Position numbers and translations under genes: made by a program. Of a stretch of 64,000 bases of DNA, positions 46,605 through 58,002 are shown one piece after another; within the stretch, counting starts at the first letter, position 1; each line of letters starts with the position of its first letter. The notes below the pieces were generated by a model. That model had not been told where the DNA came from. It saw only the letters and a program-made list of their open reading frames with translations, and ran no database searches. This DNA is from Asterias amurensis (Eukaryota > Echinodermata > Asteroidea > Forcipulatida > Asteriidae): positions 5,208,001 to 5,272,000 of the forward strand of contig NC_092663.1 in NCBI RefSeq assembly GCF_032118995.1. Direction: 5' to 3'.

Positions 46605-47143
46605 AACTAGAGATTGAGAGTTTGTGAACAAACTCAAGGTGTTCGGTTTCCGGGAGTAAAAGCCTGGATTAAAAAACAAATATTACACCTTGCTTTGTTC
46701 TCAAGATTTGTAATAAATGATTCAAATTGCAAAAACTGTCAAAACAACATGATTACGTCATCTAGTAAAAGTGTATGTTTGGTGACGTCATCGGTAATAT
46801 TTGTTTCAAACCAGACCTTTGCCAGACTTGTATGCTGTGATGGTAAAGCATCAAAGGATGTATATTTCAACCTAAAAGGCAATAAACAATGCCCTTTCAA
46901 ATAATTTCACAGTCACTTCCGGTTTAAACAGGTCAAAAGGTCAACGAAAGTTCACCAACATATCCATTTCTGTAAAGTACGTAAAGCCCTTTCATATGAT
47001 GTATAGATTGTCAAAATAGCTTATGTAGTTTAGGTTATATAAACTTAGGAAATATTGACGACTGTAGAAAAGACTGTAAGGGGCATGTATGTTTTAACCG
47101 CCTTGAACGAAGACTATTCTTCATGAAGCCTTTTCGCGCTCTA
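46605..47143 (+). repeat. Repeat block R1, copy a
   Basis: Starts AACTAGAGATTGAGAGTTTG with a hairpin (GAGTTTGTGAACAAACTC) and AGGTGTTCGG. It includes TGACGTCATC words and ends TTTTCGCGCTCTATGG. The copy at 47597-48140 is about 95% identical by eye. Confidence 0.85.
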
Positions 47144-47590
47144 TGGATGATCACTGGAGCGTGACTCTGCTGCACCGCTAATACACTACACGTTGTGTGT
47201 ATGCATACGTGCAATGTTTATGCACATACCAATAGGGATTTACGTTGATCTTTAGACTTGAATTTCGAATTTTTCAACCTCTCTTTTGAGCCGGAAGACA
47301 ACATCAAAATGGGGTCATGTCTGTGGGGCGTTTACGGAATTTTTAATGACGATTCCGATGATGTTTCGATTGTAAGAATCCCTCATGTAGATCAAAAGTT
47401 ATGATTTTTTGATTTAATAAACTTTTAATATTCATAACTCAAGAATTGATGACGTCATCATGACGTAACTCACACGGTTTCTTCTCCTAATAAATCGCTA
47501 ACTATGTGTGAAGTTTCAAGTTCATACGAGTTTTTAAAAGGCGCTTTTGTTAGCGGACAAGGGACGCTGAGAAGAAGAAGAAGAAGAAGT
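47144..47590 (+). repeat. Module M, copy 1, with conserved reading frame
   Basis: Begins GATGATCACTGGAGCGTG and ends GTTAGCGGACAAGGGACG plus a (GAA)n tail. A frame ending at 47404 encodes FEPEDNIKMGSCLWGVYG and PHVDQKL-stop, as in the other copies, with an upstream nonsense codon. It is nearly identical to copy 4 at 49388-49830. Confidence 0.8.
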
Positions 47591-47596
47591 ATGAAG

Positions 47597-48140
47597 AACT
47601 AGAGATTGAGAGTTTGTGAACAAACTCAAGGTGTTCGGTTTCCGGGAGTAAAAGCCTGGATTAAAAAACAAATATTACACCTTGCTTTCTTCTCAAGATT
47701 TGTAATAAATTATTCAAATTACAAAAACTGTCAAAACCACATGATTACGTCATCTAGTAAAAGTGTATGTTTGGTGACGTCATCGGTAATATTTGTTTTA
47801 AACCAGACCTTTGCCAGACTTGTTATGGTGTGATGGTAAAGCATCAAAGGATGTTTATTTCGACCTAAAAGACAATAAACCACGCCCTTTCAAATCATTT
47901 CACAGTCACTTCCCGTTTAAACAGGTCAAAAGGTCAACGAAAGTTCACCAACATATCCATTTCTGTCAAGTACGTAAAGCCCTTTCATATGATGTACAGA
48001 TTGTCAAAATAGCTTATGTAGTTTAGGAAATATGAACTTAGGAAATATTGACTGACGACTGAAGAAAAGACTGTAAGGGGCAAGTATGTTTTAACCGCCT
48101 TGAACGAAGACTATTCTTCATGAAGCTTTTTCGCGCTCTA
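47597..48140 (+). repeat. Repeat block R1, copy b
   Basis: Direct repeat of 46605-47143, starting right after the (GAA)n tail of module M copy 1. It is followed at 48141-48310 by a shortened, diverged module M tail (ATGACGTCATCATGAC). Confidence 0.85.
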
Positions 48141-48310
48141 TTGATAATATTTTAAAAAAGAAGTAAAAAAAAAAAACGTGGATCAAAAATAATGATTTTT
48201 TGAAATAATAGTTTGAATTTTTATTACTCAAGAATGGATGACGTCATCATGACCTAACTAACACATTATTCCACTCCTAATGCATATCTAACTATGTGCT
48301 GACTTTTATT

Positions 48311-48960
48311 GATTTGTTTGTACTAAAGTGTTGTTTAATCCGGCAGTTTATTTTAGCAAGACCACTCCTAATTGCTTGGGCCTTATGCTTTAACCATTCT
48401 GTTTTCTTTGAATGTTTTGTATTGTAACATCCATGTCTGTGCATGGAGGTAGAAATAGATTAGGTTACGTAACGTCCTTTCCTACTAGAGAAAGTTTGAA
48501 AGGGCTTATGTTATTTCAGAGATTTTTTTTCTTCAAAATATTTAACTCAAAATAACTTGGATAATTGTTTTAACAAATAATCAAAACAATTGATGATTAT
48601 GCTAAGTTCAAGAAGTAATAGATATCGTAATACTGACGTGAATTCCGAGGGCCCTAAACGCCCTTCACCCGGGGGGAGTGGTCGATCGATGTAACGACTC
48701 TATTCTTCTCGGTGTTTAACCAAAACATGACCAATGTTCGTCATTTTGTACTGTTGTTTTCTCACATAATTAAAAGTCCCATGAATCACTGAAGTAGGTA
48801 GCCATCTCAGCGAAACTTCGTCTTCAGTTCCACATTGACCACTAAGCCATCAGAAGGGTAACATTTGAACAATTTGACGCTGAAGATTGAAATGAAATCG
48901 TTTTCGCAGCGTTCTGCATAGCTATATAGCTCTATGCATATCACGCTATGGCACAGAGTA
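48311..48960 (+). repeat. Unit U, uninterrupted copy (empty site)
   Basis: Matches 56352-56820 plus 62671-62870. The join CACATAATTAAAAG at 48763-48776 is uninterrupted here and split by a 5.85-kb element in the other copy. The 5' part (TTTGTTTGTACTAAAG ... CATGGAGGTAGAAATAG) is non-coding. Confidence 0.85.
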
Positions 48961-49385
48961 CAACAAACTTGGCAGCATGCCACCAAATAAATTATGCCTA
49001 ATACACTACACGTGTACGCCACAAGTGTTACGCACAACCAATGGGGAAATTTCGTAGTTCTTTATACAAGAAATTGTGAATTTTCAAACTCGATTTTGAA
49101 CCAGAAGACGAGCTCAAAATGGGATCACGTCTGCGAGGTATTTACGGAGTTTTTAACGAACTTTCCGATGATGTGTCGATTGTAACAACCCATCATGTAG
49201 ATCAAAAGTTATGATTTTTTGAAATAATAAACTTTGAAAATTCATAACTCAAGAATTGATGACGTCATCGTGACATAACTCAAACGGTTTCTTCTCCTTA
49301 TACATATCTAACTATGTGTGAAGTTTCAACTTTATATGTGCTTGGAAAGTGTGCTTTTTTTAGCGGACAATCGCCGCTAATAAGC
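48961..49385 (+). repeat. Module M, copy 3
   Basis: Carries the conserved frame ending at 49214 (DFEPEDELKMGS ... HHVDQKL-stop) with one upstream nonsense codon, then the TGACGTCATCGTGAC palindrome and the GTTTCTTCTCC...CTAACTATGTGTGAAGTTTC tail. Closest to the copy at 62871-63280. Confidence 0.8.
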
Positions 49386-49833
49386 AGAATGGATGATCAC
49401 TGGAGCGTGCTCTGCTGCACCGCTAATACAGTACACGTTGTGTGTATGCCTACGTGCAATGTTTATGCACATACCAATGGGGATTTACGTTGTTCTTTAG
49501 ACGTGAATTTTGAAATTTCCAACCTCTCTTTTGAGCCGGAAGACAACATCAAAATGGGGTCATGTCTGTGGGGCGTTTACGGAGTTTTCAATGACGATTC
49601 CGATGATGTTTCGATTGTAAGAATCCCTCATGTAGATCAAAAGTTATGATTTTTTGAATTAATAAACTTTGAATATTCATAACTCAAGAATTGATGACGT
49701 CATCATGACGTTACTCACACGGTTTCTTCTCCTAATAAATCGCTAACTATGTGTGAAGTTTCAAGTTCATACGAATTTGGGAAAGGCGCTTTTGTTAGCG
49801 GACAAGGGACGTGGAGAAGAAGAAGAAGAAGAA
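49386..49833 (+). repeat. Module M, copy 4, open reading frame to 49649
   Basis: Best-preserved frame of the family: open from upstream of 49390 to a TGA at 49647-49649, ending FEPEDNIKMGSCLWGVYG...SIVRIPHVDQKL. It ends in a (GAA)n tail at about 49816-49833. Confidence 0.8.
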
Positions 49834-50274
49834 GAACTAGATATAGTGTTTGTAGAAACAAACACTAGGTGTTCGGCTATTGTTGGGTCAGTGTTTGAAT
49901 CAATGCAAAAAGTGTTGTTAATAGCTCGTCAAATTGCAAAGAAATCCGAAAAGGATTTTTTTGAAAACGCCTTGAAAACAGACTACGTACGTAAAGCCCT
50001 TTTATATGATGTATAGATTGTCAAAATAGCTTTTGTGGTTGAGGACATAGGAACTTATGCATAATGACGACTGGAGAAGAGACTAACTAACCGAAAGGGA
50101 AATGTTTGTTGAAAACACCTTGAAAACAGACTACGTACGTAAAGCCCTTTCATATGATGTATAGATTGTCAAAATAGAATGTGTGGTTGAGGACATAGGA
50201 ACTTATGCATAATGACGACTGGAGAAGAGACTAACTAACCGAAAGGGAAATGTTTGTTGAAAACACCTTGAAAA

Positions 50275-50935
50275 TAATAATAATAATAATAATAATAATG
50301 CATTTATAATGCGCCATCTATCTAGTGTACAAGACCCTATTCCGAGGCGCAGAACAAAAAAAAACAATACATACATCAAAAAAGAAACAGAACATAATAC
50401 AAAATTATACAATGAATAATCTACTGTCAAGACATGTAATGAGCTAAGTGTAAGAGGATTTAAATAAATGAGTCTTAAGCATGTTTTTAAACAATGGAAG
50501 TGAACTACAGCGCCTGATGTTGTAAGGTAGAGCGTTCCAAAGTTTGGGAGCACAAGTGGAAAAGGCACGATCGCCATACAATGAGGAAGTTCTAGGAATA
50601 GTTAAAAGGGACTTAGCAGAAGAACGAAGAGTGCGAGAGGGGGCATAAGGTACAAGGAGATTTGAAATATAAGACGGAGTCAAGCCGAACTGAGATTTAA
50701 ATGCAATAAGTAGAATTTTGAATTGAATTCGTTGTCGAATGGGTAGCCAGTGAAGTTCCTGTAATATAGGTGTAATATGATCATGTTTTTTAGATTTTGT
50801 TAAAACACGAGCGGCAGCATTTTGTAAAAGTTGTAGTTTGTGGAGCTGGTGTTCGGTAACTCCGTATAATAGGGAATTACCATTGTCAAGGCGAGAAGTG
50901 ACCAAAGAATGAATGATAGTAGCAGCAGTACGTAA
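50275..50935 (-). mobile_element. 5'-truncated LINE (CR1/L2-type) with (TAA)n tail
   Basis: About 660 bp inserted in a 148-bp repeat unit just after CCTTGAAAA. On the minus strand it encodes the C-terminal reverse-transcriptase region and ends in an (ATT)n microsatellite at 50275-50299. A clear target duplication is not seen. Confidence 0.85.
50444..50935 (-). pseudogene. Reverse transcriptase C-terminus of a CR1/L2-type LINE
   Basis: Open frame of about 165 codons with hallmark words: LDNGNSLLYG, LQLLQNAAARVLT, HITPILQELHWLPI, RIQFKILL, RTLRSS, YGDRAFSTCAPKLWNALP and LKTHLF. These are typical of the thumb/connection region of chordate and echinoderm LINE polymerases. The catalytic core and endonuclease are missing, so it is inactive. 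The frame's first ten codons come from the flanking repeat. Confidence 0.9.
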
Positions 50936-51150
50936 CAGACTACGTACGTAAAGCCCTTTCATATGATGTATAGATTGTCAAAATAGCTTGTGTGGTTGAG
51001 GATATTAGGAGCTTATGCATAATGACGACTGGAGAAGAGACTAACTAACCGGGAGGGAAATCTTTGTTGAAAACGCCTTGAAAACAGACTAAAGCGAAGC
51101 TATTTATAGGAGAAAAAAAATTAAATACAAAAATAAATAGTACAAATTTT

Positions 51151-51240
51151 GGTCGCCAAGTGGTCTCCCATCCAAATACTGACTGGTCCCGATTTTGTTT
51201 AACTTTAGTGACCGGTGTTATCAACGCAGTATGGTCGTAG
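51151..51240 (-). ncRNA. 5S rRNA-derived sequence (pseudogene or 5S-SINE)
   Basis: On the minus strand the sequence starts CTACGACCATACTGC and contains a box-C-like TATTTGGATGGGAGACCAC and an A-box-like AGTTAAAC. These lie in the order and spacing of 5S rRNA. About a quarter to a third of positions differ from typical animal 5S. A run of eight T follows about 30 bases downstream (plus 51113-51120), fitting a Pol III terminator. It is not part of an rRNA array here, so a SINE3-type or dead 5S copy is likely. Confidence 0.75.
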
Positions 51241-51299
51241 ATAAAACCAATAATTATTACCGTTGAAGAAAACTGACATTATGTTGAGAACGCCTCGAA

Positions 51300-51790
51300 C
51301 GCAGACAAAAACGATCAACACGTGGTGCAGAGCGCGAAATGCTCCTCAATGCACCGCATACTTACACGTGGTGACCGCAATGCACCGCATGCTTACACGT
51401 GGTGACAAAGTACATGTACATGTAATTGTAAAATCTTTACGCGCAATCAATGGGGAATTTTGTAGTTCTTTATACATGAATTTTGAAATTTTCAACCTCT
51501 CTTTTGAGCCGGAAGACAAAATCAAAATGGGGTCATATCTGGGAGGCGTTTACGGAGTTTTTAATGCCCTTTCCGATGATGTATTGATTGTAAAAATCCC
51601 TCATGTAGATCTAAAGTTATGATTTTTTGAAATAACAAACCTTGAATGCGTGTATCTCGTCAACTGATGACGTCATCGTGACGTAACAACTTTTGCATCA
51701 TCTACTGGTTATTGTCTACCTGTGTAATTTCAACTTAATGCAAGCTTCGCAACTATGCTTTTTCTTGCGGACAATCGACGAGACGAAGAA
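51300..51790 (+). repeat. Module M, copy 5, open reading frame to 51622
   Basis: Open frame ending FEPEDKIKMGSYLGGVYG...IVKIPHVDLKL-stop at 51620-51622, then TGACGTCATCGTGACGTAAC and a tail ending TTGCGGACAATCGACGAGACG. A duplicated ACCGCATACTTACACGTGGTGAC word occurs near 51353 and 51383. Confidence 0.75.
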
Positions 51791-51811
51791 TAAGAAAAAC
51801 CAAAAAAAAAA

Positions 51812-52243
51812 AAAAAAAAAAAACGAACAAAATCAAAGAGTTGTTCGGGCTGTTGCCCGAACACCTAAAAAAAAAAAAAACCGAACAAAATCAATGAGTT
51901 GTTCGGGCTGTTGCCCGAACACCTAAAAAAAAAAAAAAAAAAAAAAAAAACCGAACAAATTCAATGAGTTGTTCGGGCTGTTGCCCGAACACCTAAAAAA
52001 AAAACAAAAAAAAAAAAAAACGAACAAAATCAATGAGTTGTTCGGGCTGTTGCCCGAACACCTAAAAAAACCGAACAATAACAAAGAGTTGTTCGGGCTG
52101 TTACCCGAACACCTAAAAAAAAAAAAAACGAACAATAACAAAGAGTTGTTCGGGCTATTGCCCGAACACCTAAAAAAAAAAAAACCGAACAAAATCAAAG
52201 AGTTGTTCGGGCTGTTGCCCGAACACCTAAAAAAACCTAGAAT
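51812..52243 (+). repeat. Seven-copy hairpin plus oligo(A) array
   Basis: Each unit is CGAACAAAATCAATGAG (variants), then the hairpin TTGTTCGGGC-TGTT-GCCCGAACA, then CCT and a run of A of variable length (6 to about 26). Hairpins start near 51841, 51899, 51968, 52037, 52086, 52145 and 52202. The frame ELFGLLPEHLKK read through it is a by-product of the repeat. Confidence 0.95.
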
Positions 52244-53456
52244 TTAGTGTTTGTAGAAACAAACACAAGGTGTTCGGATATCGTCAAGGGCAGCGTTTGA
52301 GGCAATGAAATAAGTGTTGTTAAAAATGCAAAGATTTTTTTTTCTCGATGTGTCTTATGGTAATTTAGCATCAAAAGGGTTGTTGCTCGAACAACTAACA
52401 ATTAAAGGAACACGTTCCCTTATGAGGCGCCAAGTGTAAACTTATTATTTAACGCAACTATTTACAACTATCTCACCAAGTCGACTTAACAGCCTGAACA
52501 CGCGTTGAGATGTGTGTGTATCAAACCTTGCGCACCACTATGAGAGCACTCTTTTTCCTAGTCTTTATATTGCTTTTTAACTTTACGTTTGCGGGCTAAA
52601 ACTAAATGTAATACTGTAATGCCCCTTTAAATGATGTTTGACCAGGCAAAGATATAAAGTAGGTTCCAACGGTTACAAAATATTAGTATGATTAGCCCGT
52701 GCTTAGCCCGCTCATGGGGGTTCCATTGTTTGTGATTAAATTTACTTCATTATCATTATGTTTGACAACTTGGACCGAGCACCTCTGGGTCAAAAGATGT
52801 TTTGGAGTTTTCTTAACTTTACAAAATTATGATGTCACTTAACCATTGCTTCGTCCTTCGGATGGGACGTAAAGCCGTTGGTCCCATGTGTTATGTAACG
52901 CATATAAAAGAAACCCAGTGTACTTATCGAAAAGAGAAGGATTTCGCCCCGGTGTTCCCGGTCCGATCGGCAGCAAAATTGCGCCACAGCACCTTGTAAA
53001 GCATTACATGGTGCTACCAGAGTATTAGTATGATTAGCCCGTGCTTAGCCCGCTCATGGGGGTTCCATTGTTTGTGATTAAATTTACTTCATTATCATTA
53101 TGTTTGACAACTTGGACCGAGCCACTCTGGGTCAAAAAAATTACGGATTTATTTTAAACACATGTCATGACACGGCGAAACGCGCGAATACGAGAGTGGG
53201 TTTTCCCGTTATTTTCTCCAGGCTAAATTTTCACAGGTTTGTTATTTGATATAGAAGTTTTGATACACGAAGTGTGGGCCTTGGGCAATACTGTTTACCG
53301 AAAGGGTCCAATGGCTTTAAGTCATGTTTGACGCCTTGGATCGGGCACCACTAGGGCAGGAGATGTTAAGGAGGTTCCAAACGATACATAATTAGTATGC
53401 TTAGCCCGATCGTGGGTTCCATTATTTTCTTATTTTATGTAAATAACATTACATGC
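52244..53456. repeat. Patchwork of dispersed repeats
   Basis: 52241-52290 repeats the hairpin-plus-AGGTGTTCGG leader. Block ATTAGTATGATTAGCCCGTGC...GACAACTTGGACCGAGC is present at about 52682-52790 and 53022-53135. Between the copies, CTTCGGATGGGACGTAAAGCCG...CACCTTGTAAAGCATTACATGG (52857-53013) looks like a SINE body shared by many marine animals. A MITE family 1 fragment is at 53222-53320. Confidence 0.5.
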
Positions 53457-53627
53457 GTTAAAGGAACAGGTTGTCTTGGATCGGACGAGTTGGTCTATAA
53501 AAAGCGTTAAAAATACATAATGGTTGGAAAGATGTTGTAAAATGATCCACACAAATTTGCCTCGAAATTGCGTGGTTTTCCTTTTACTTTGCGAACTAAC
53601 ACGGTCGGCCATTTTTGGGAGTCATAA
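53457..53627 (+). repeat. Left half of MITE family 4
   Basis: TTAAAGGAACAGGTTGTCTTGG...CGGTCGGCCATTTTTGGGAGTC matches 38467-38655; the right arm is absent. Confidence 0.75.
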
Positions 53628-54829
53628 AAAACAGGATCTATGGAAAAGCTGAAAATAAAAACCATGACGAAATATACCATTGTTATTCAATAGAGACGTA
53701 TTGTAGTCACTTTGGTTGGGGAGTGAGGAAACTAGTAAAACACACATAAATCACAGTGCTGGCTGGGACATAATGTTATGCACCTGGCAAATCTATGCAT
53801 GGATATTCTTTAGAAGGCTTCGTTTGTTTGAATATATTCACATGGTTCGTTGAGTATAAGGGGGTTGGTTGTGGCGACAACAACCTTTTTATCCTTTTGA
53901 CAACCATCATATAATAATGTAACTTCACGGCTCATGGTTGCACTTTGGTATTGTCACTTTTCAACTCGGCTCTACGTGCTGTCTGGTACCTTCCATACAC
54001 ACATTTTGTTTTGAATTTTTTTCATTGTGTAAAGGCTTATAGTTTGATGAATAATATGACGAAAACAAACTTTTATCCGTTTGAACTGAATTCATGATTT
54101 ATTGTCTCAATCTTCTCACGTAGTTATTTAGTAGGGTCAAAACCTATTTTGCAAGTACATGTACACCATGTAGTGTTAGTTGGACGCAGTTTGCTAACAG
54201 CCATTAACCTTTTTTAAATATAATCAGTAAATTAATCATTTTGCTTGTTACATAAAATAAAAGTGAAGAGGATGCCTGAATTGACTAATACAATCGGAGT
54301 TGGACGAGGTGTAGACTTGATTCAAGTCTTAGATTGTGGTTATTCTTCTGCATCCCAGGCACAAAAAACGCCCCACATTATTAGCGATCACGCGGGCCCT
54401 AACTCGCAATCTCACTTTGCAACGTGTGCAGGCTGTGTATAAGTAAACTGTAAGTTGACTTGGTGAGATAAATTATGTCAGTAAGTGGACTTAACATTTT
54501 ATCTAAGTCGACTTGATGAGATAAATTATGTTATTAAGTCAACTGATAGTTTTGAGTAAGTCGACTTAGCAAATTAATATGTCGGTTAGTAACTGGTTCC
54601 ACGAAATAAGTCGTCTTGATGAGATAACGTATGTCGGTAACTCAATATGTTGGATGGCACTCCTGGAGCTCCGTAGGTGACCTTTTGCCAGTCAAAACTT
54701 ATCAATGGAAAATCACGCCATGTGCACGCACATGACACTGGCGTTTAATGTGTAAACAAGTCTGAACAAGCTATAGTCGCGAGGGGTATGCTGCGTTGGG
54801 CATAAACACTTAAGCCAAGAAAATATACA
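53628..54829. other. Intergenic, with AAGTCGACTT words
   Basis: No gene recognised. At about 54452-54640 a loose repeat of AAGTCGACTTGATGAGATAAATTATGT occurs four to five times at 40-65 bp spacing. Confidence 0.45.
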
Positions 54830-55130
54830 AATGCTTACTTTTGAACCGTAAGACAAGGTCGAAATGGGATTATGTCTGCGAGGCGTTTACGGAGTTTTGA
54901 ATGATGATTCCGATGATGTATTGATTGTAAGAATCCCCTGTGTAGATCAGAAGTTATGATTTTATATTAATAAAAAACTTTGAATGACCATCATTCAAGA
55001 ACGGTTGACGTCATCATGACGTAACTTAAACGGTTTCCTCTCCTAATAAATACCTATCTATGTGTGAAGTTTCAAGTTCATACGGGTTTGGAAAAGGTGC
55101 TTTTGTTAGCGGACAAGGTATTTTTGAGTT
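54830..55130 (+). repeat. Module M, copy 6
   Basis: Truncated at its 5' side. The conserved frame (KVEMGLCLRGVYG...IVRIPCVDQKL-stop, ending near 54959) has one nonsense codon, followed by TGACGTCATCATGACGTAAC and the GTTAGCGGACAAGG end. Confidence 0.75.
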
Positions 55131-56351
55131 GGCCGAACAAACTTAAAAATACACTAGAGATAAAATTTTTGTTAATTACAAAAATACGGTGTTCGGTTGG
55201 GCGTTACGTGATGACGTAGTTCAAAAACATTGAACCATAAAGATGACTTTTTCTACAACGTGTCGTTAATTTTTATAGTTAAACTTGTGTCACAGTTTTT
55301 AACGACTCCTTTTTTTCTTCATAAATGCAATATTTTTGTGTAAGATTGGCTTTAGGTTTTAATTTGCAATTTATGGAAACCCTTTTAAAATTTAGCTACC
55401 TCCGCACGGGATGATGTACACAGATTTGATAAACAACAGCGCCCTATTTTGTTGGACAAACGAGAGCTCTGTTGGGATTCCCTCCAAAACGTTATCGCCA
55501 TATGATTTGTACACATTTTAACATTGTTTTATTGTAATTTAATACCTGATGACGACATTATGACGTAATTAGGCCTGTGTTGTCTTAAAAACATTAAGGT
55601 TCAACTATCTGTTGAGTTTCAAGGTTCAAATCGATCTCAATCTTGAGTTATGCCGTAGATCAGCTCAAAAGTTGTTTTTTTATGAAAAAAACACGAAGTC
55701 GAACTTATTCGTTGAGATACAGCGAAAAGCAAATGTCGTTTTTCAACATTAAAAACCTTGTCATGACCTAATCAATGACGTCATCATTCCAAAAAAATGG
55801 CGGTTTCATCTACTCACTATTGTCTATGTACATAGTAAGTTTTAAGTTTGTACAAGCTTTACTTTTGTTTAAAAGCTCAAAAGTTGTTTTTTTTTTATGT
55901 AAAATACACGAAGGCGAACTTTGACCCAGGGTAACGACCGGAAGTTAAGGTCGTACGATTTTTTGCGTAAACTTTTCAAATGTTGTCCAAGTCTTTATCT
56001 ATCCGATACCCAAGTATGAACATCATAGCTCTTATATTCGTTGAGATACAGCGAAAAGCAAATGTCGTTTTTCAACTTTAAAAACCTTGCCATGACGTCA
56101 TCTATGTACATAGTAAGTTTAAGTTTGTACAAGCTTTACTTTTGTTTAAAATTGCTGGAGAAGGTTCGCAGGGAAAGAAGAACACGAGGGAAAAAAAAAC
56201 GGAACAATAACAATAGTTGTTCGGCTGTTGGTCGAACACCTAAAAAACATAACAATAACAGAATACCTAAAAAAAACAAAAAACAAAAAAAACGACCAAA
56301 AACAAGAGGTCTTCGGACTTGAGTCCGAACACCTTAATGAAAATCTGGATT
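55131..56351 (+). repeat. Related repeat N, two copies, with hairpin leaders
   Basis: TCGTTGAGATACAGCGAAAAGCAAATG...TTTTTCAAC.TTAAAAACCTTG is present at about 55708 and 56038, and a third copy near 63436. Words ACATAGTAAGTTT.AAGTTTGTACAAGCTTTACTTTTG follow both. Hairpins of the TTCGGCTGTTGGTCGAACACC type close the block at 56216-56246 and 56312-56334. Confidence 0.6.
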
Positions 56352-56820
56352 GTTTTATTTATTTGTTTGTACTAAAGTTTTGTTTAATCCGGCAGTTTAT
56401 TTTAGCAAGACCACTCCTAATTGCTTGGGCCCTATACTTTAACCATTCTGTTTTCTTTGAATGTTTTGTATTGTAACATCCAGGTCTGTGCATGGAGGTA
56501 GAAATAGATTAGTTTACGTAACGTCCTTTCCTACTAGAGAAAGTTTAAAATGGCTTATGTTATTCCAGAGATTTTTTTTTTTTCAAACTATTTAACTCAG
56601 AATAACTTGGATAGTTGTTTTAACAAATAATCAAAACAATTGATGATTATGCTAAGTTCAAGAAGTAATAGATTTCGTAATACTGACGTGAATTCCGTGG
56701 GCCCAAAACGCCCTTCACCCGGGGGGAGTGGTCGATCGATGTAACGTCTCTATTCTTCTCGGTGTTTAACCAAAACATGACCAATGCTCGTCATTTTGTA
56801 CTGTTGTTTTCTCACATAAT
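56352..56820 (+). repeat. Unit U, left part of the interrupted copy
   Basis: Aligns with 48311-48770 with few differences and ends in CACATAAT, where the Ngaro-like element begins. The right part resumes at 62671. Confidence 0.85.
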
Positions 56821-57175
56821 AGGGTTTAATGCGTAACGCAGTAAACCGATTTAACACCAGGAAATATGCATAATTATAGTCAGGTTGCACAGTCGGGGCT
56901 ATAAGCGATTGGGATTGTCAGGGCGCATTCAGACGTGGTTCCATTGTTCTTTTCAACCAACCAAAGCAATGCATTTGAGGAAAGGGTGCTTGTCTTTCTG
57001 GGAACCGTCACTGAATATTCTGCCACCGAGGAGTTAAGATAGATTGTATAGTTTCGCAAAATTCGGTACCTTCTTGGCAACTCGCTGGAAGTGGGAACCG
57101 CATTGAAGAAATCCAAGTGATACCTGATGAGGAGGGCGAAGATGGCCGGCTACAGAGAGTGGTGAAGCCAATCGG

Positions 57176-57499
57176 GTGAGTCGCTACATTTTCAGACCTA
57201 ATGCTGGGGCAAGTACAGCCCCAACAGTAACGCTAGTAGGTAACACGAGTACCGTGAATACGGAAAGGTTTCAAACATCTAGTATGTATAAAGGGTCAAT
57301 AATTGCGAACATCCCACAGATTAATAGTCAGGATATTTCACGGCCTTTACACGTAACTCGGGGTATAACGGGCCAACATTCTCAAAGCATGAGTACAGGT
57401 ACACAAGGACAAGAAAGGGCGGACAATCATAATTTTTCTGGCAGCTTGTCGTTTAATATGAAAGTTAGAGCTTGTGTCAGTCAGGCCAATCAGGAATAA
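57176..57499 (+). pseudogene. Possible gag-like frame of the Ngaro-like element
   Basis: An open frame of 107 codons, rich in Ser, Thr, Gln and Asn, near the 5' end of the element. Position and composition would suit the poorly conserved first ORF of DIRS-like elements. No domain is recognised. Confidence 0.3.
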
Positions 57500-57801
57500 G
57501 TAAGCCTAGTAGTTTAGTGTACAACTTGGCAAACTCTAGTCAATATTCAGGGTATTCCATACATAACAGGGATGGGGCATGTAGTAGGTTAGGAGGGACA
57601 TCATCTTCAATAGAACTGGGTGGTGCCCAACTTTCAAATGCAGGGTGCAAAATAAGTACAGTAGGGAGCAGTTGCATGGGGGTCCATTGATTGCACAGCG
57701 GGCTCTTGAAGCATACCGATGGCGGATAACATGCAGCATATGAATTAACCATCAACTCCCTTTAATCCATTGATATCGGTTCGTAGCGAATTGGGCGAGG
57801 G

Positions 57802-58002
57802 CCTACCGCTAACCTTAAAATTTTTAAGATTATTCATAGCGAGTTTGTGGATTTTGCTGTGATCTTATAAAGAAGAGTGACCCTATAGTAGTACAAATAG
57901 CCTACCGCTAACCTTAAAATTTTTAAAATTATTCATAGCGAGTTTGTGGATTTCGCTGTGATCTTATAAAGCAGCGTGACCCTATATTAGTACAAATAGC
58001 GG
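57802..58002 (+). repeat. 99-bp tandem duplication inside the retroelement
   Basis: CCTACCGCTAACCTTAAAAT...GACCCTATA.TAGTACAAATAG is present twice in tandem, from 57802 and 57901, with few differences. Confidence 0.9.

Larger units (their letters stand above)
49834..51110 (+). repeat. 148-bp tandem repeat, three units, split by a LINE
   Basis: Units start GACTACGTACGTAAAGCCC at 49981, 50129 and 50939. Each contains CATAATGACGACTGGAGAAGAG and ends GAAAAC.CCTTGAAAA. The second and third units are separated by the LINE insertion at 50275-50935. The first unit is preceded by a hairpin (GTGTTTGTAGAAACAAACAC) and AGGTGTTCGG. Confidence 0.85.

Noticed and set aside
51693..52247. Frames repeating ELFGLLPEHLKK and RCSGNSPNNS
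   Set aside because: These read through the hairpin/oligo(A) tandem array on either strand; poly-Lys and poly-Phe come from the A-runs.
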